64,000 nucleotides of DNA from Alistipes sp. (lineage in GTDB: Bacteria; Bacteroidota; Bacteroidia; Bacteroidales; Rikenellaceae): positions 1-64,000 of the forward strand of contig JAHZDG010000008.1 in assembly GCA_019422485.1 (NCBI GenBank). Direction: 5' to 3'. A program made the position numbers and the translations under genes. Below, one piece after another: positions 44,605 through 54,426 of the stretch (position 1 is its first letter; the number at the start of each line of letters is the position of its first letter). The notes under the pieces were generated by a model. It was not told where the DNA came from. It did no database searches and worked only from the letters and a program-made list of their open reading frames with translations.

Positions 44605-47600
44605 ATGATACTTTTTTTTAAGAAAGGCAACACGATCTATGGCGTGGATGCACGCGAAACCTTTTCGGGCGAAGAACTGGCCCGGCTGGAATGGCTTTTC
44701 GGCGGAGCTGCTCGACTGGATGCCGAAACCTTGCACGGTATTTTCATCGGTCCTCGTCGCGAAATGATTACTCCCTGGAGTACCAATGCGGTGGAAATCA
44801 CCCAGAATATGGGCTTGAAGGGCATCGTGCGCATCGAAGAGTTCGAAGTGGCCAAAAATGACGAACAGCCGTTCGATCCCATGTTGCGGCGTAAGTATCA
44901 TATCCTGGATCAGGAAGTGTTTACGATCAGCAAGCAACCCGATCCGATCGTCTATATCGACGACATTGCCGCTTATAACCAACAGGAAGGGTTGGCGCTG
45001 AGCGAAGAAGAGATGAACTATTTGCGGGAACTGGCCGCCCGCATCGGTCGGAAACTGACCGACAGCGAAGTGTTCGGCTTCTCGCAGGTGAACTCGGAAC
45101 ACTGCCGTCACAAAATTTTCAACGGGAAGTTCATCATTGACGGCGAAGAAAAACCGTCGACGCTGTTCGGCCTGATCAAGAAAACTACCACGACCAATCC
45201 GGGTCGGGTGATTTCGGCTTATAAAGATAACTGTGCTTTCCTGCAGGGTCCGGTGGTGGAACAGTTCTCTCCGGAACGCCACGATACGTCGGACTACTTC
45301 ACGATCAAGGATTTCGAAAGTGTGATTTCGGTGAAGGCCGAAACCCACAACTTCCCCACGACGGTCGAACCGTTCAACGGTGCGGCTACGGGGACCGGGG
45401 GTGAAATTCGTGACCGTATCGCCGGGGGTAAAGGGGCTTTCCCGATTGCCGGGACGGCCGTGTATATGACGGCTTATCCGCGTCTGGACGGAGGTCGCGA
45501 ATGGGAAAACTTTACGGAGCCCCGCGAATGGTTGTATCAGACTCCCGAAGACATTCTGATCAAAGCCTCCAACGGGGCCTCGGACTTCGGGAATAAATTC
45601 GGTCAGCCGTTGATCTGCGGGAGTTTGCAGACGTTCGAACACTTCGAAAACGGTAAAAAATTCGGTTTCGATAAGGTGATCATGCTGGCCGGTGGGGTCG
45701 GTTATGGTCGCAAACAGGATAGCCTGAAAGAAGATCCTACGAAGGGCGATAAGGTCGTTCTGTTGGGCGGTGACAACTATCGCATCGGGATGGGCGGTGG
45801 CGCCGTTTCTTCGGTAGCTACGGGTGAATATGCCGGAGCGATCGAGCTCAATGCCGTGCAGCGTTCCAACCCCGAAATGCAGAAACGGGCTTATAACGCC
45901 ATCCGCGCCGTGTCGGAAGAGGATGAAAATCCGATTATCTCGATCCATGACCACGGAGCTGGCGGTCACTTGAACTGCCTGAGCGAATTGGTGGAAGCCA
46001 CCGGGGGCCGGATCGATATGGATCAGTTGCCTATCGGTGACCCGACCTTGAGTGCCAAAGAGATTGTGGGAAACGAATCTCAGGAACGCATGGGTCTGGT
46101 GGTTAAAGAAGAAAGTATCGAAAAACTGCGTCGGATCGCCGAACGTGAACGCTCGCCGTTCTATGTGATCGGGGAAGCGACCGGTGATATGCAGTTTACG
46201 TTTGTCAATCAGAAGACGGGCGAAAAACCCATTGACCTGAAATTGGAAGACATGTTCGGCAAGGCACCTCGGACGATCATGAACGATACGACGGTGACCG
46301 AAACCTATGCCGAACCGAAATACGATGCCGGACAACTGGTTCATTACGTGGAAACCCTGTTGCAGTTGGAAGGGGTGGCTTGTAAAGACTGGTTGACCAA
46401 TAAGGTGGACCGTTCGGTGACCGGTAGGGTAGCGATGCAGCAGACCGCCGGGAGCGTTCAGCTGCCGTTGAATGACTGTGCGGTCGTGACGCTCGACTAT
46501 CAGGGTGTACACGGGATTGCCACTGCGTTGGGGCATGCACCGGCCGCTGCGATGGCCGATCCGGCCAAAGGGTCGGTGCTGGCGATCACCGAATCGTTGA
46601 CCAATATCGTCTTTGCACCTATTGAAGGGGGGCTCGGATCGGTTTCGTTGAGCGCCAACTGGATGTGGCCCTGCAAAAACCCCGGTGAAGATGCCCGCCT
46701 GTATGCAGCCGTTCAGGCCGCCAGCGACTATGCACTGGCTTTGGGTATCAATATCCCGACGGGTAAGGACTCGTTGTCGATGACCCAAAAATATAAGAAC
46801 GGGGAACTGGTTTACGCTCCCGGTACGGTGATCATTACCTCGGCCGCCGAAGTTTCGGATGTGAAGAAGTCGGTTTCTCCGGCCCTGAAACATCGCCGCA
46901 GCCAGATGATCTATGTGGATATGAGCCGCGATGCCTTCCGTTTGGGCGGGAGCAGTTTCGCTCAGATCGTGGGCAGCGTAGGGATGGATGTTCCGACGGT
47001 GACTTCAGCCGATTACTTTGCCCGTGCGTTCGACGCCGTACAACAGCTGATTCAGGAAGGGAAAGTGTTGGCCGGACACGACGTATCGGCCGGCGGGTTG
47101 ATTACGGCTTTGCTGGAAATGACCTTCGCCGACAACCGCAGCGGTATGGATCTGAGTCTGGCAGCGCTGGGCGAAAAAGATATTGTCAAGGTTCTCTTCA
47201 GCGAAAAACCGGCTTTGGTGCTGCAGGTGGAAGACGGCTCTTCGGTATGCGAAGAGTTGAAGTTCGCCGGCGTAGATGCTTACGTGATCGGTGAAGTGAA
47301 CCAGGATCGTCGCTTCTCGGTGACCAACGCCGGGTTGGATTTCGAATTGCTGATCGACTCGCTGCGTGACAGCTGGTTCAAGACCTCTTACCTGCTGGAT
47401 CGCCGTCAGAGCGGACCGAAGAAAGCCGCTGAACGTTATGCCAACTACAAGAATCAGGAACTGAGCTATATTTTCCCGGAAGGCTTTACGGGGAAACTGG
47501 CACAGTGGGGCCTGGATGCCAAACGTCGTACGCCGACCGGTGTGAAGGCCGCTATTATCCGCGAAAAAGGGGTGAACGGTGACCGCGAAATGGCGTGGAG

Positions 47601-48294
47601 CATGTATCTGGCCGGTATGGACGTGAAGGACGTGCATATGACCGACCTGATCAGCGGACGGGAAACCCTGGACGATGTGAACATGATCGTTTTCGTAGGG
47701 GGCTTCTCGAACTCCGACGTATTGGGTTCTGCCAAAGGTTGGGCCGGTGCCTTCCTCTATAATGAACGTGCGAAGGAGAGTCTGGAACGCTTCTTCGCTC
47801 GGGAAGATACCTTGTCGTTGGGGGTTTGCAACGGTTGTCAGTTGATGGTCGAATTGGGTCTGATCACCCCCGATCACGAACAGAAACCTCGCATGTTGCA
47901 CAACGACAGCCATAAATTCGAATCTACCTTTGTCAACGTCGATATTCTGCCCAACGAAGCGGTGATGCTCTCTTCGCTGTCAGGCAGCCGATTGGGGATC
48001 TGGGTGGCTCACGGAGAAGGTAAGTTCCAACTGCCGTATGAAGAGAGCCGTTACCATATTCCGGTGAAGTATTCTTATGGTGAATATCCCGGCAACCCGA
48101 ACGGCAGTGATTACAATGCAGCTGCGATCGTATCGGCCGATGGTCGTCACCTGGCGATCATGCCTCACCTGGAACGGGCCATCCGTCCGTGGAACTGGGC
48201 TTATTACCCCGAAGACCGTACGTCGGACGAAGTGACTCCGTGGATCGAAGCCTTTGTCAATGCGGCTCGTTGGATTGCGGCCCATAAAAAGTAA
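44605..48294 (+). CDS. purL: Phosphoribosylformylglycinamidine synthase (large single-chain PurL)
   Basis: A 1229-residue enzyme of purine synthesis that converts FGAR, glutamine and ATP to FGAM. The N-terminal PurS-like domain holds GPRREMITPWSTNAVEITQN. Two AIR-synthase-like halves follow, with FSQVNSEHCRHKIFNGKFII, AETHNFPTTVEPFNGAATGT and VLAGHDVSAGGLITALLEMT. The C-terminal class I glutaminase domain has LSLGVCNGCQLMVELGLI (nucleophilic Cys at about 1074) and WVAHGEGKFQLP. Length fits the long PurL form of proteobacteria and Bacteroidota. The C-terminal glutaminase domain means no separate PurQ is needed. Confidence 0.96.
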   Translation: MILFFKKGNTIYGVDARETFSGEELARLEWLFGGAARLDAETLHGIFIGPRREMITPWSTNAVEITQNMGLKGIVRIEEFEVAKNDEQPFDPMLRRKYHILDQEVFTISKQPDPIVYIDDIAAYNQQEGLALSEEEMNYLRELAARIGRKLTDSEVFGFSQVNSEHCRHKIFNGKFIIDGEEKPSTLFGLIKKTTTTNPGRVISAYKDNCAFLQGPVVEQFSPERHDTSDYFTIKDFESVISVKAETHNFPTTVEPFNGAATGTGGEIRDRIAGGKGAFPIAGTAVYMTAYPRLDGGREWENFTEPREWLYQTPEDILIKASNGASDFGNKFGQPLICGSLQTFEHFENGKKFGFDKVIMLAGGVGYGRKQDSLKEDPTKGDKVVLLGGDNYRIGMGGGAVSSVATGEYAGAIELNAVQRSNPEMQKRAYNAIRAVSEEDENPIISIHDHGAGGHLNCLSELVEATGGRIDMDQLPIGDPTLSAKEIVGNESQERMGLVVKEESIEKLRRIAERERSPFYVIGEATGDMQFTFVNQKTGEKPIDLKLEDMFGKAPRTIMNDTTVTETYAEPKYDAGQLVHYVETLLQLEGVACKDWLTNKVDRSVTGRVAMQQTAGSVQLPLNDCAVVTLDYQGVHGIATALGHAPAAAMADPAKGSVLAITESLTNIVFAPIEGGLGSVSLSANWMWPCKNPGEDARLYAAVQAASDYALALGINIPTGKDSLSMTQKYKNGELVYAPGTVIITSAAEVSDVKKSVSPALKHRRSQMIYVDMSRDAFRLGGSSFAQIVGSVGMDVPTVTSADYFARAFDAVQQLIQEGKVLAGHDVSAGGLITALLEMTFADNRSGMDLSLAALGEKDIVKVLFSEKPALVLQVEDGSSVCEELKFAGVDAYVIGEVNQDRRFSVTNAGLDFELLIDSLRDSWFKTSYLLDRRQSGPKKAAERYANYKNQELSYIFPEGFTGKLAQWGLDAKRRTPTGVKAAIIREKGVNGDREMAWSMYLAGMDVKDVHMTDLISGRETLDDVNMIVFVGGFSNSDVLGSAKGWAGAFLYNERAKESLERFFAREDTLSLGVCNGCQLMVELGLITPDHEQKPRMLHNDSHKFESTFVNVDILPNEAVMLSSLSGSRLGIWVAHGEGKFQLPYEESRYHIPVKYSYGEYPGNPNGSDYNAAAIVSADGRHLAIMPHLERAIRPWNWAYYPEDRTSDEVTPWIEAFVNAARWIAAHKK

Positions 48295-48341
48295 CGGACC
48301 TCAAAGTGAACATCCGGCATCAGAACGAGGAGGAGAGAACG

Positions 48342-49127
48342 ATGAATGATGCACCCATAGGCGTGTTCGATTCGGGGTTGGGGGGCTTGACGGTTTGGAG
48401 CGAGCTCTATAAAAAATTGCCCCATGAATCGTTGCTCTATTTTGGCGACGGGAAGAACTGCCCTTACGGAGACAAATCCCAGGCCGAGGTGACGGCCCAT
48501 GTGGATGAAGCGGTTCGAAGGATGATTGACCAGGGCGTGAAGATGGTGGTGATTGCCTGCAATGCGGCGACCGCCATGTCGATCGACTACCTGCGTCGGA
48601 GTTATTCGATTCCGTTCATCGGGCTGGAACCGGCGGTCAAGCCGGCGGCACTCTCTTCCCAAAGCGGAGTGATCGGGGTGCTGGCAACGGCCGCTACGTT
48701 ACGGGGCCGGTTGTTTCAGGAAACCTCACGCCGTTATGCGGATCGTGTAGAGATTCTTTCGGCCGTGGGTCGTGGGTTCGTCGAGTTGGTCGAAGCCGAT
48801 CGGGAACATACACCTGAAGCGGTGAAAACCGTCTCTCGGATCGTCCAGCCGATGTTGGATCGTGGGGCCGATCGATTGGTGTTGGGCTGTACGCACTATC
48901 CGTTTCTGCAGGATGCTTTGCGGGAGGTGATCGGTTCTCGGAACGTCGAGTTGATGAATCCGGCGGCGGCCATTGAACGCCGGGTGGAAAGTCTGTTGGA
49001 ACTGCACGGTTTGCAGGCAAGGGCCGATCATCGTCCTGAATATACCTTTTTGACGGCAGCCGATGAGGCGTATCGCCAGCGGTTGATGGCCAAAGGGGAG
49101 CAGGCCTGTCTGATGAACTTTGAATAA
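48342..49127 (+). CDS. murI: Glutamate racemase
   Basis: A 261-residue cofactor-free racemase that makes D-glutamate for peptidoglycan. IGVFDSGLGGLTVWSELYKK holds the N-terminal acid; the two catalytic cysteines are in VVIACNAATAMSIDYLR and LVLGCTHYPFLQDALRE. LPHESLLYFGDGKNCPYGDK is typical. I start at the ATG at 48342, which has an AGGAGGAGAG ribosome-binding site just upstream; an in-frame GTG at 48306 would add 12 charged residues. It follows purL closely on the same strand. Confidence 0.95.
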   Translation: MNDAPIGVFDSGLGGLTVWSELYKKLPHESLLYFGDGKNCPYGDKSQAEVTAHVDEAVRRMIDQGVKMVVIACNAATAMSIDYLRRSYSIPFIGLEPAVKPAALSSQSGVIGVLATAATLRGRLFQETSRRYADRVEILSAVGRGFVELVEADREHTPEAVKTVSRIVQPMLDRGADRLVLGCTHYPFLQDALREVIGSRNVELMNPAAAIERRVESLLELHGLQARADHRPEYTFLTAADEAYRQRLMAKGEQACLMNFE

Positions 49128-49192
49128 TAAATAGATACAATCGTAAAAATGCACCGCTGACCGAAAACGGAAAGCGGTAACCGAACGCATAT

Positions 49193-52153
49193 ATGGCGAC
49201 AAAAAAAACTCCGGCAGCGGCTGCCAAACAACCTAAACCGAAAGGACTGAGCGATAACCAGCGATGGGCTTATGGCTTGATTTTGCTGGCTGTGGCGGTG
49301 TTTATGTTGGTTTCGGTGGTTTCGTTTTTTCTCTTCTGGCGTGACGACCAAAGCGTGACGCAGTGGGGACAGATCTTTACCTCTTCGGGTGAGGAGGTGC
49401 GGAATCTGGGCGGCAAGCTGGGGGCGGTTATGGCTAACAGCATGGTGGGCGAATGGTTCGGACTGTTCGGAATCTGCATTCCGGTAGTGCTGATCATTCT
49501 GGCACTGCGCATCATGCGATTCAAACCGATGTTTTTGCGCAAATCGGTGCGTTTGAGTCTGATCCTGATGATTTTGGGCTCCATTGCGCTGGGGTATCTG
49601 TTCGATGAGGCGTGGGGTGTTTTCGGTTCAGGACTGGGCGGGGCTCACGGAATCTATGTGGCCCGTTGGCTCAAATCGGTTTTGGGACTGGTTGGGGCCG
49701 GATTGTTGCTGTTGCTGGCCTTTATCATTTATGCCGTTTATATCAACCGAAATACCATCTCGTTTATTAATCGTGTGGGACGAGGATTGGCCGAGGGGGG
49801 AAAGAAGGTCGGAGAGACCGTGACCGATACGGCCAGTCATATTTTGGCTCACGAACAAGCTCGTCGGGAAGCGGCGGCCGAAAAGGCTCAACCGGAGGTC
49901 CCGGCACAGGAAGAGTCGGTGCCGGCTGCGGCTCAACCGGAAGCCCGTTCTTCGTCGAGATGGGTGCGGGATGAAGATGGGTTTGAAATCCATACGGTGG
50001 GGGAAGAACCGGAAGAAGAACCGGTCGCTCCCAGTATTCTGACCGATGATGACGGCTTTACCATTGAAGACCGTTCGGGGACGTTGGACCGATCCGTACA
50101 GGCAGCTCCGCAACCGGTGATTCCTCCGGCCGAAGTGAAGGTGGATGAGAACGGGTTTACCATTACCGATTGGTCGCCTGAAGCTACGACACCTCCGGCT
50201 CCGGCGTATTATCAGGAAACGGACGAACATGGTTTTACGATTCAATATGCAGCGGGAGATGGCGATACTTCTTCTGTGAATCCTGCGCCTGCTGGATACG
50301 TGGATGAAACGACGGGCGAATATACTCCGGTCGATACTGCCTCCTCCGCCTGGGAAACATCGGCGCCCGAAACGGCTTATGCCGGGTATGCCGAACCCGT
50401 ACAGCCGGGTTATGAGGCAGGGTATGAGGAGAATGGGCAGGCTGGTTATCCGGAACCGGCATCGGCGACCTATGCGGCTACCTCGGCTTATGCGGAACCG
50501 GCTCAGGTTCAGACTCCGGATCCGCAATTTGTGGCGGCGGTGCCTCAGCATTCGGATGTGGTGGCTACCGCCGAAATGGCCGTACAACATCTGCCGGCCG
50601 ATGAAACGCTCACTGCCGAAGAGATCGAAAATACCTTGTATGATCCGACCTTGGATCTTTCGTCGTATCAGCGACCGCCGATCGAATTGTTGGAAGATCA
50701 CAGCGTAGAGGTGAGTGTTTCCAGCGAAGAGATCGTCGATAATAAAAACCGCATTAAGGAGACGCTGGAGAATTTCGGGATCAAGATCGATAAGATCAAG
50801 GCGACGATCGGGCCGACGGTTACCCTGTATGAAATTGTGCCGGCCCCCGGTGTCCGGATTTCGAAGATTAAGAACCTGGAAGATGATATTGCGCTGAGTC
50901 TGGCGGCGTTGGGGATCCGAATCATTGCACCTATTCCGGGTAAAGGGACCATCGGGATCGAAGTGCCCAACAAGGATAAACAGGTGGTGTCGATGTATTC
51001 GGTCATCAAATCGGTGAAATTCCAGGAGTCGACCTACGATATTCCGGTGGTGCTGGGGAAAACCATTCAGGACGAGACCTTTGTGATCGACTTGGCCAAG
51101 ATGCCACACTTGCTGGTTGCCGGGGCGACGGGACAAGGGAAATCGGTCGGGCTGAATGCGATCATTACGTCGCTGTTGTATAAGAAGCACCCTTCGGAAT
51201 TGAAGCTGGTGTTGGTGGACCCCAAAAAGGTAGAATTGACGCTGTATGCCAAACTCGAACGTCATTTCCTGGCCAAAATGCCGGGCGAAGACGATGCCAT
51301 CATCACCGATACCCACAAGGTGATCTATACGCTCAATTCGCTGTGTATCGAGATGGATGCCCGTTACGATTTGCTGCGTTTGGCCGAGGTGCGTCATGTC
51401 AAGGAGTATAACGAAAAGTTCAAGAACCGGAGACTCAATCCCCAGAAAGGGCATCGTTTCCTGCCCTATATCGTGGTGATTATCGATGAGTTTGCCGACC
51501 TGATTATGACAGCCGGTCGTGAGGTGGAAACCCCGATCGCGCGTATTGCTCAGTTGGCGCGGGCCGTAGGGATTCACTTGGTGATCGCCACGCAGCGTCC
51601 GACGACCAATATCATTACCGGGGTCATCAAAGCCAACTTCCCGGCGCGTATCGCTTTCCGCGTAACCTCCATGATCGACTCCCGGACGATTATCGACCAG
51701 CCCGGAGCCAATCAGCTGATCGGACGGGGTGATATGTTGGTGTCGACGGGCAATGAAATCACCCGTGTGCAGTGTGCCTTTGTGGATACGCCCGAAATCG
51801 AACGGATTACGGAGTTCATCGGTAGTCAGCGAGGTTACCTCGGGGCTTACGAGTTGCCGGAGTATACCCCGGAAGGGGGTGAAAACGGTTCGGGGGCCGG
51901 TGGCAATCGAACGAACGACCTCAGTCAGTTGGATGCCATGTTCGAAGAGGTGGCTCGTTTTGTGGTACAGAATCAGCAGGGGTCGACCTCCTCGATTCAG
52001 CGTCGTTTCTCGATCGGGTACAATCGGGCGGGCCGAATCATGGATCAGCTGGAGATGGCCGGAGTCGTGGGACGTGCCGAAGGCAGCAAACCGCGTGAGG
52101 TGCTGATTCAGGATATGCTCTCCTTGGAACACCTGCTGTCGAATTTGGATTAG
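49193..52153 (+). CDS. ftsK: DNA translocase FtsK
   Basis: A 986-residue division-coupled DNA pump. Four N-terminal membrane helices (about 25-190) are followed by a long acidic/Pro-Tyr-rich linker (about 215-490). The motor domain has LLVAGATGQGKSVGLNAIIT (Walker A, about 640), PYIVVIIDEFADLIM (Walker B, about 760) and LARAVGIHLVIATQRPTTNI. The C-terminal gamma winged-helix (SIQRRFSIGYNRAGRIMDQL) would read KOPS-like sites. The linker carries four copies of a D-(E/D)-x-G-F-(T/E)-I motif at 49970, 50045, 50144 and 50222, followed by a GYAEP/GYEE-rich stretch. The four-base A run after the start (ACAAAAAAAACT) is a possible slippage site but the frame is intact. Confidence 0.95.
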   Translation: MATKKTPAAAAKQPKPKGLSDNQRWAYGLILLAVAVFMLVSVVSFFLFWRDDQSVTQWGQIFTSSGEEVRNLGGKLGAVMANSMVGEWFGLFGICIPVVLIILALRIMRFKPMFLRKSVRLSLILMILGSIALGYLFDEAWGVFGSGLGGAHGIYVARWLKSVLGLVGAGLLLLLAFIIYAVYINRNTISFINRVGRGLAEGGKKVGETVTDTASHILAHEQARREAAAEKAQPEVPAQEESVPAAAQPEARSSSRWVRDEDGFEIHTVGEEPEEEPVAPSILTDDDGFTIEDRSGTLDRSVQAAPQPVIPPAEVKVDENGFTITDWSPEATTPPAPAYYQETDEHGFTIQYAAGDGDTSSVNPAPAGYVDETTGEYTPVDTASSAWETSAPETAYAGYAEPVQPGYEAGYEENGQAGYPEPASATYAATSAYAEPAQVQTPDPQFVAAVPQHSDVVATAEMAVQHLPADETLTAEEIENTLYDPTLDLSSYQRPPIELLEDHSVEVSVSSEEIVDNKNRIKETLENFGIKIDKIKATIGPTVTLYEIVPAPGVRISKIKNLEDDIALSLAALGIRIIAPIPGKGTIGIEVPNKDKQVVSMYSVIKSVKFQESTYDIPVVLGKTIQDETFVIDLAKMPHLLVAGATGQGKSVGLNAIITSLLYKKHPSELKLVLVDPKKVELTLYAKLERHFLAKMPGEDDAIITDTHKVIYTLNSLCIEMDARYDLLRLAEVRHVKEYNEKFKNRRLNPQKGHRFLPYIVVIIDEFADLIMTAGREVETPIARIAQLARAVGIHLVIATQRPTTNIITGVIKANFPARIAFRVTSMIDSRTIIDQPGANQLIGRGDMLVSTGNEITRVQCAFVDTPEIERITEFIGSQRGYLGAYELPEYTPEGGENGSGAGGNRTNDLSQLDAMFEEVARFVVQNQQGSTSSIQRRFSIGYNRAGRIMDQLEMAGVVGRAEGSKPREVLIQDMLSLEHLLSNLD

Positions 52154-52194
52154 TCGGCAGGGTTTCTGTTTGTTAAAATCAGATGATTCATAGC

Positions 52195-52833
52195 ATGAAA
52201 ATCGTGAGTAAGCTCCTGTTAGGAGTGCTTTTGTTGGGCTGGGTCGTCCCTTTGCGGGCCGATGAAAAGTCGAAAGCCTTGCTGTCGTCTCTCTCTGCCC
52301 AGATGGACGCTTATACGAGTTATGAAATTGATTTTACCTCCAGTATGCAGGGTGAGTTCAGCCGTCTGGACGGGAAAGTGATCGTCAGCGGCGAGCGTTA
52401 CTATATGAATACGCCGGGCATGGAGATCTTTTTCGACGGCGAGTCGATCTGGACCTATACGCATGACCTCAAACAGGTGGTGCGGGAAAAGCCCCGGACA
52501 GGAACGAATCTGTTGGATAATCCGGTCCGCTTTTTCAAGTTGTATGATGCGGATTTCGAACATGTCTATCGGGGACGTGCCACCTGGCAGGGAAAGTCGG
52601 TCGATGTCGTGGAACTGACCCCTCGTCGCAGTGGGGAAGGGTATTCTTCGATGGTGTTGCGGCTGGATGCTTCGACCCATCTGCCGGTGAGTCTTTCTTA
52701 TCAGATGGAAGGCAGTTCGGCTCCTTTGGAGATTACCGTGCGGAAACTGACCCCGAATGTGCCGGTAACCGATGCCCGTTTTACGTTTGATCAACGGGCG
52801 CATAAAGAGGTCGAAGTGGTCGATTTTCGTTAA
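52195..52833 (+). CDS. LolA-like outer-membrane lipoprotein carrier protein
   Basis: A 212-residue exported protein. Signal peptide MKIVSKLLLGVLLLGWVVPLRA, starting at the ATG at 52195; an ATG at 52183 adds only four residues. The mature domain resembles LolA: MDAYTSYEIDFTSSMQGEFS, RLDGKVIVSGERYYMNTPGM, FFDGESIWTYTHDLKQVVRE, VDVVELTPR and LRLDASTHLPVSLSYQMEGS. LolA ferries lipoproteins across the periplasm. Bacteroidota have several LolA-fold proteins, so the precise role is inferred. It follows ftsK by about 40 bases and ends at a bidirectional terminator. Confidence 0.85.
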   Translation: MKIVSKLLLGVLLLGWVVPLRADEKSKALLSSLSAQMDAYTSYEIDFTSSMQGEFSRLDGKVIVSGERYYMNTPGMEIFFDGESIWTYTHDLKQVVREKPRTGTNLLDNPVRFFKLYDADFEHVYRGRATWQGKSVDVVELTPRRSGEGYSSMVLRLDASTHLPVSLSYQMEGSSAPLEITVRKLTPNVPVTDARFTFDQRAHKEVEVVDFR

Positions 52834-52906
52834 GTGGCGTGTGAAGGGCGGGGTTTGATCTTCTCTCTCCCCCTCTACGGTTCAGTGAAATGATAACATA
52901 ATCAAT

Positions 52907-52936
52907 AAAAATCCCTCCGGTTTTTCCGGAGGGATT
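52907..52936. terminator. Bidirectional terminator between the LolA-like and DUF4293 genes
   Basis: AATCCCTCCGG pairs with CCGGAGGGATT across a TTTTT loop, with A and T runs outside the stem. Confidence 0.88.
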
Positions 52937-52959
52937 TTTTGTATGCGGAGATCGGCGGA

Positions 52960-53430
52960 TTAGCGAATGCGGTTGAGGGATTTGATCAGGGCCTGATCGT
53001 GAACGATACCGCGGAAGGCCAGGATCGAAAGAATAATGCCGATGATGGGAATCACATCGACCGGTGAGTATTTCATGGAGCTGACGGCAAAGTCGGCGAT
53101 GACACTGCGGGAGTTGAAGATGTAGAAAGCGATGTAAATCTGCATGCCCAGCAGCAGAACGATCTCTACGAGGCAGAGACGCAGTTGCAGCCACCGGCGT
53201 TTGAAAAAGAAGATATTGACCAGCGGTAACAGCGTGGAGAGTACCCACAGAATCCCCATTTGTACGGTTTTGACCACAGAAACATCAGGAGCGTCGGTGC
53301 TTTGAATTCCCCAGATGGTGATTTCGAACTCTTCGTTCCCCCCGATAAAGGTGGCGATGGGGAAGAAGCAGAGCAACAGCATGCCGATGAAAGTCAGTAA
53401 CAGATATAAAGTTTGAATACGTTGAATCAT
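52960..53430 (-). CDS. DUF4293 family membrane protein
   Basis: A 156-residue protein with four predicted helices (about 5-28, 55-75, 85-108 and 122-142). It opens MIQRIQTLYLLLTFIGMLLL, the recognisable start of the DUF4293 family of Bacteroidota. Function unknown. Transcribed in the direction GT2 to DUF4293, with 24 bases between them. Confidence 0.78.
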   Translation of the reverse strand: MIQRIQTLYLLLTFIGMLLLCFFPIATFIGGNEEFEITIWGIQSTDAPDVSVVKTVQMGILWVLSTLLPLVNIFFFKRRWLQLRLCLVEIVLLLGMQIYIAFYIFNSRSVIADFAVSSMKYSPVDVIPIIGIILSILAFRGIVHDQALIKSLNRIR

Positions 53431-53454
53431 AGTGGTTTCAGGTTTTGTTTCGGT

Positions 53455-54420
53455 TTATTCAATGGTTTCGTCAATCAGGTATTTGTTACGGTCGGAAGAG
53501 TTCCGGCCGATCAGTTCGCCCAGGAATCCGGCCAGGAAAAGCTGAACGCCGATGACCACTGCCGCAATGGCAATATAAAAGAGCGGTTGATCGGTGACAT
53601 CGCGCGGAACGAGTCCCTGGCTTAATTTGGAGAGTTTTTCGATGATCAGATAGAGGGTCGTACCGCCTCCCAGCAGGAACATAAGGGTCCCCAAACCGCC
53701 GAACAGATACATGGGGCTTTTCCCGAAACGGGAGATGAACATGACGCTGATCAGGTCGAGATAGCCCTTGATCATTCGTTCCCAGCCGAATTTCGATTTC
53801 CCGTATTTGCGGGCGCGGTGATGAACCACTTTCTCCCCGATGCGGCGGAATCCGGCCCATTTGGCCAGGATCGGAATGTAGCGGTGCATCTCGCCGTACA
53901 CTTCGATGCTTTTGATGACTTTGGAGCGGTAAGCTTTCAGTCCGGAGTTGAAGTCGTGGAGTTTGATCCCCGACACCACTCGTGCCGTTGCGTTGAAAAA
54001 TTTGCTCGGCAGGGTTTTCCCCAGCGGGTCATACCGTTTCTTCTTCCAGCCGCTGACCAGATCGTATCCCTCTTGGGTGATCATTCGATAGAGTTCGGGA
54101 ATTTCGTCCGGGGAGTCTTGTAGGTCGGCGTCCATGGTGATGACTACCGTGCCTTGTGCGGCGGCAAAGCCACAGTATAAGGCGGCCGATTTTCCGTAGT
54201 TGCGGCGGAAGCGAATGCCTTTGATATGCGGATTGACGGCGGCGAGGGATTCCACCACCTCCCAGGAGGTATCGGTACTGCCGTCGTCGACGAAAATCGT
54301 TTCGTAAGTAAAACCGTTTTCGGTTACGACGCGTTCGATCCAGGCCATCAGTTCCGGTAAGGATTCCTCTTCGTTATAGAGAGGAATGACGATGGACAGA
54401 TTCGGTTTGTCAGCGTTCAT
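53455..54420 (-). CDS. Family 2 glycosyltransferase, polyprenyl-phosphate sugar transferase type (GtrB/DPM1-like)
   Basis: A 321-residue enzyme expected to make a polyprenyl-phosphate-linked sugar at the inner membrane. NLSIVIPLYNEEESLPELMA opens the GT-A fold; TIFVDDGSTDTSWEVVE and VVITMDADLQDSPDEIPELY hold the metal-binding DxD; DFNSGLKAYRSKVIKSI and RRIGEKVVHHRARKYGKSKF are typical of GtrB/DPMS. Two C-terminal helices lie at about 232-260 and 280-305. The sugar and the acceptor are unknown. Between DUF4199 (6 bases upstream) and DUF4293, a conserved-looking trio. Confidence 0.9.
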   Translation of the reverse strand: MNADKPNLSIVIPLYNEEESLPELMAWIERVVTENGFTYETIFVDDGSTDTSWEVVESLAAVNPHIKGIRFRRNYGKSAALYCGFAAAQGTVVITMDADLQDSPDEIPELYRMITQEGYDLVSGWKKKRYDPLGKTLPSKFFNATARVVSGIKLHDFNSGLKAYRSKVIKSIEVYGEMHRYIPILAKWAGFRRIGEKVVHHRARKYGKSKFGWERMIKGYLDLISVMFISRFGKSPMYLFGGLGTLMFLLGGGTTLYLIIEKLSKLSQGLVPRDVTDQPLFYIAIAAVVIGVQLFLAGFLGELIGRNSSDRNKYLIDETIE

Positions 54421-54426
54421 AGATTA

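Noticed and set aside
44590..46893. 767-codon open frame antisense to purL
   Set aside because: It lies wholly opposite a clear PurL gene, is rich in His/Arg/Phe/Gln without motifs or signal, and reflects the codon bias of the sense strand.
49628..52132. 834-codon open frame antisense to ftsK
   Set aside because: Shadow of the ftsK frame; arginine-, isoleucine- and glycine-rich low-complexity translation with no recognisable domain.
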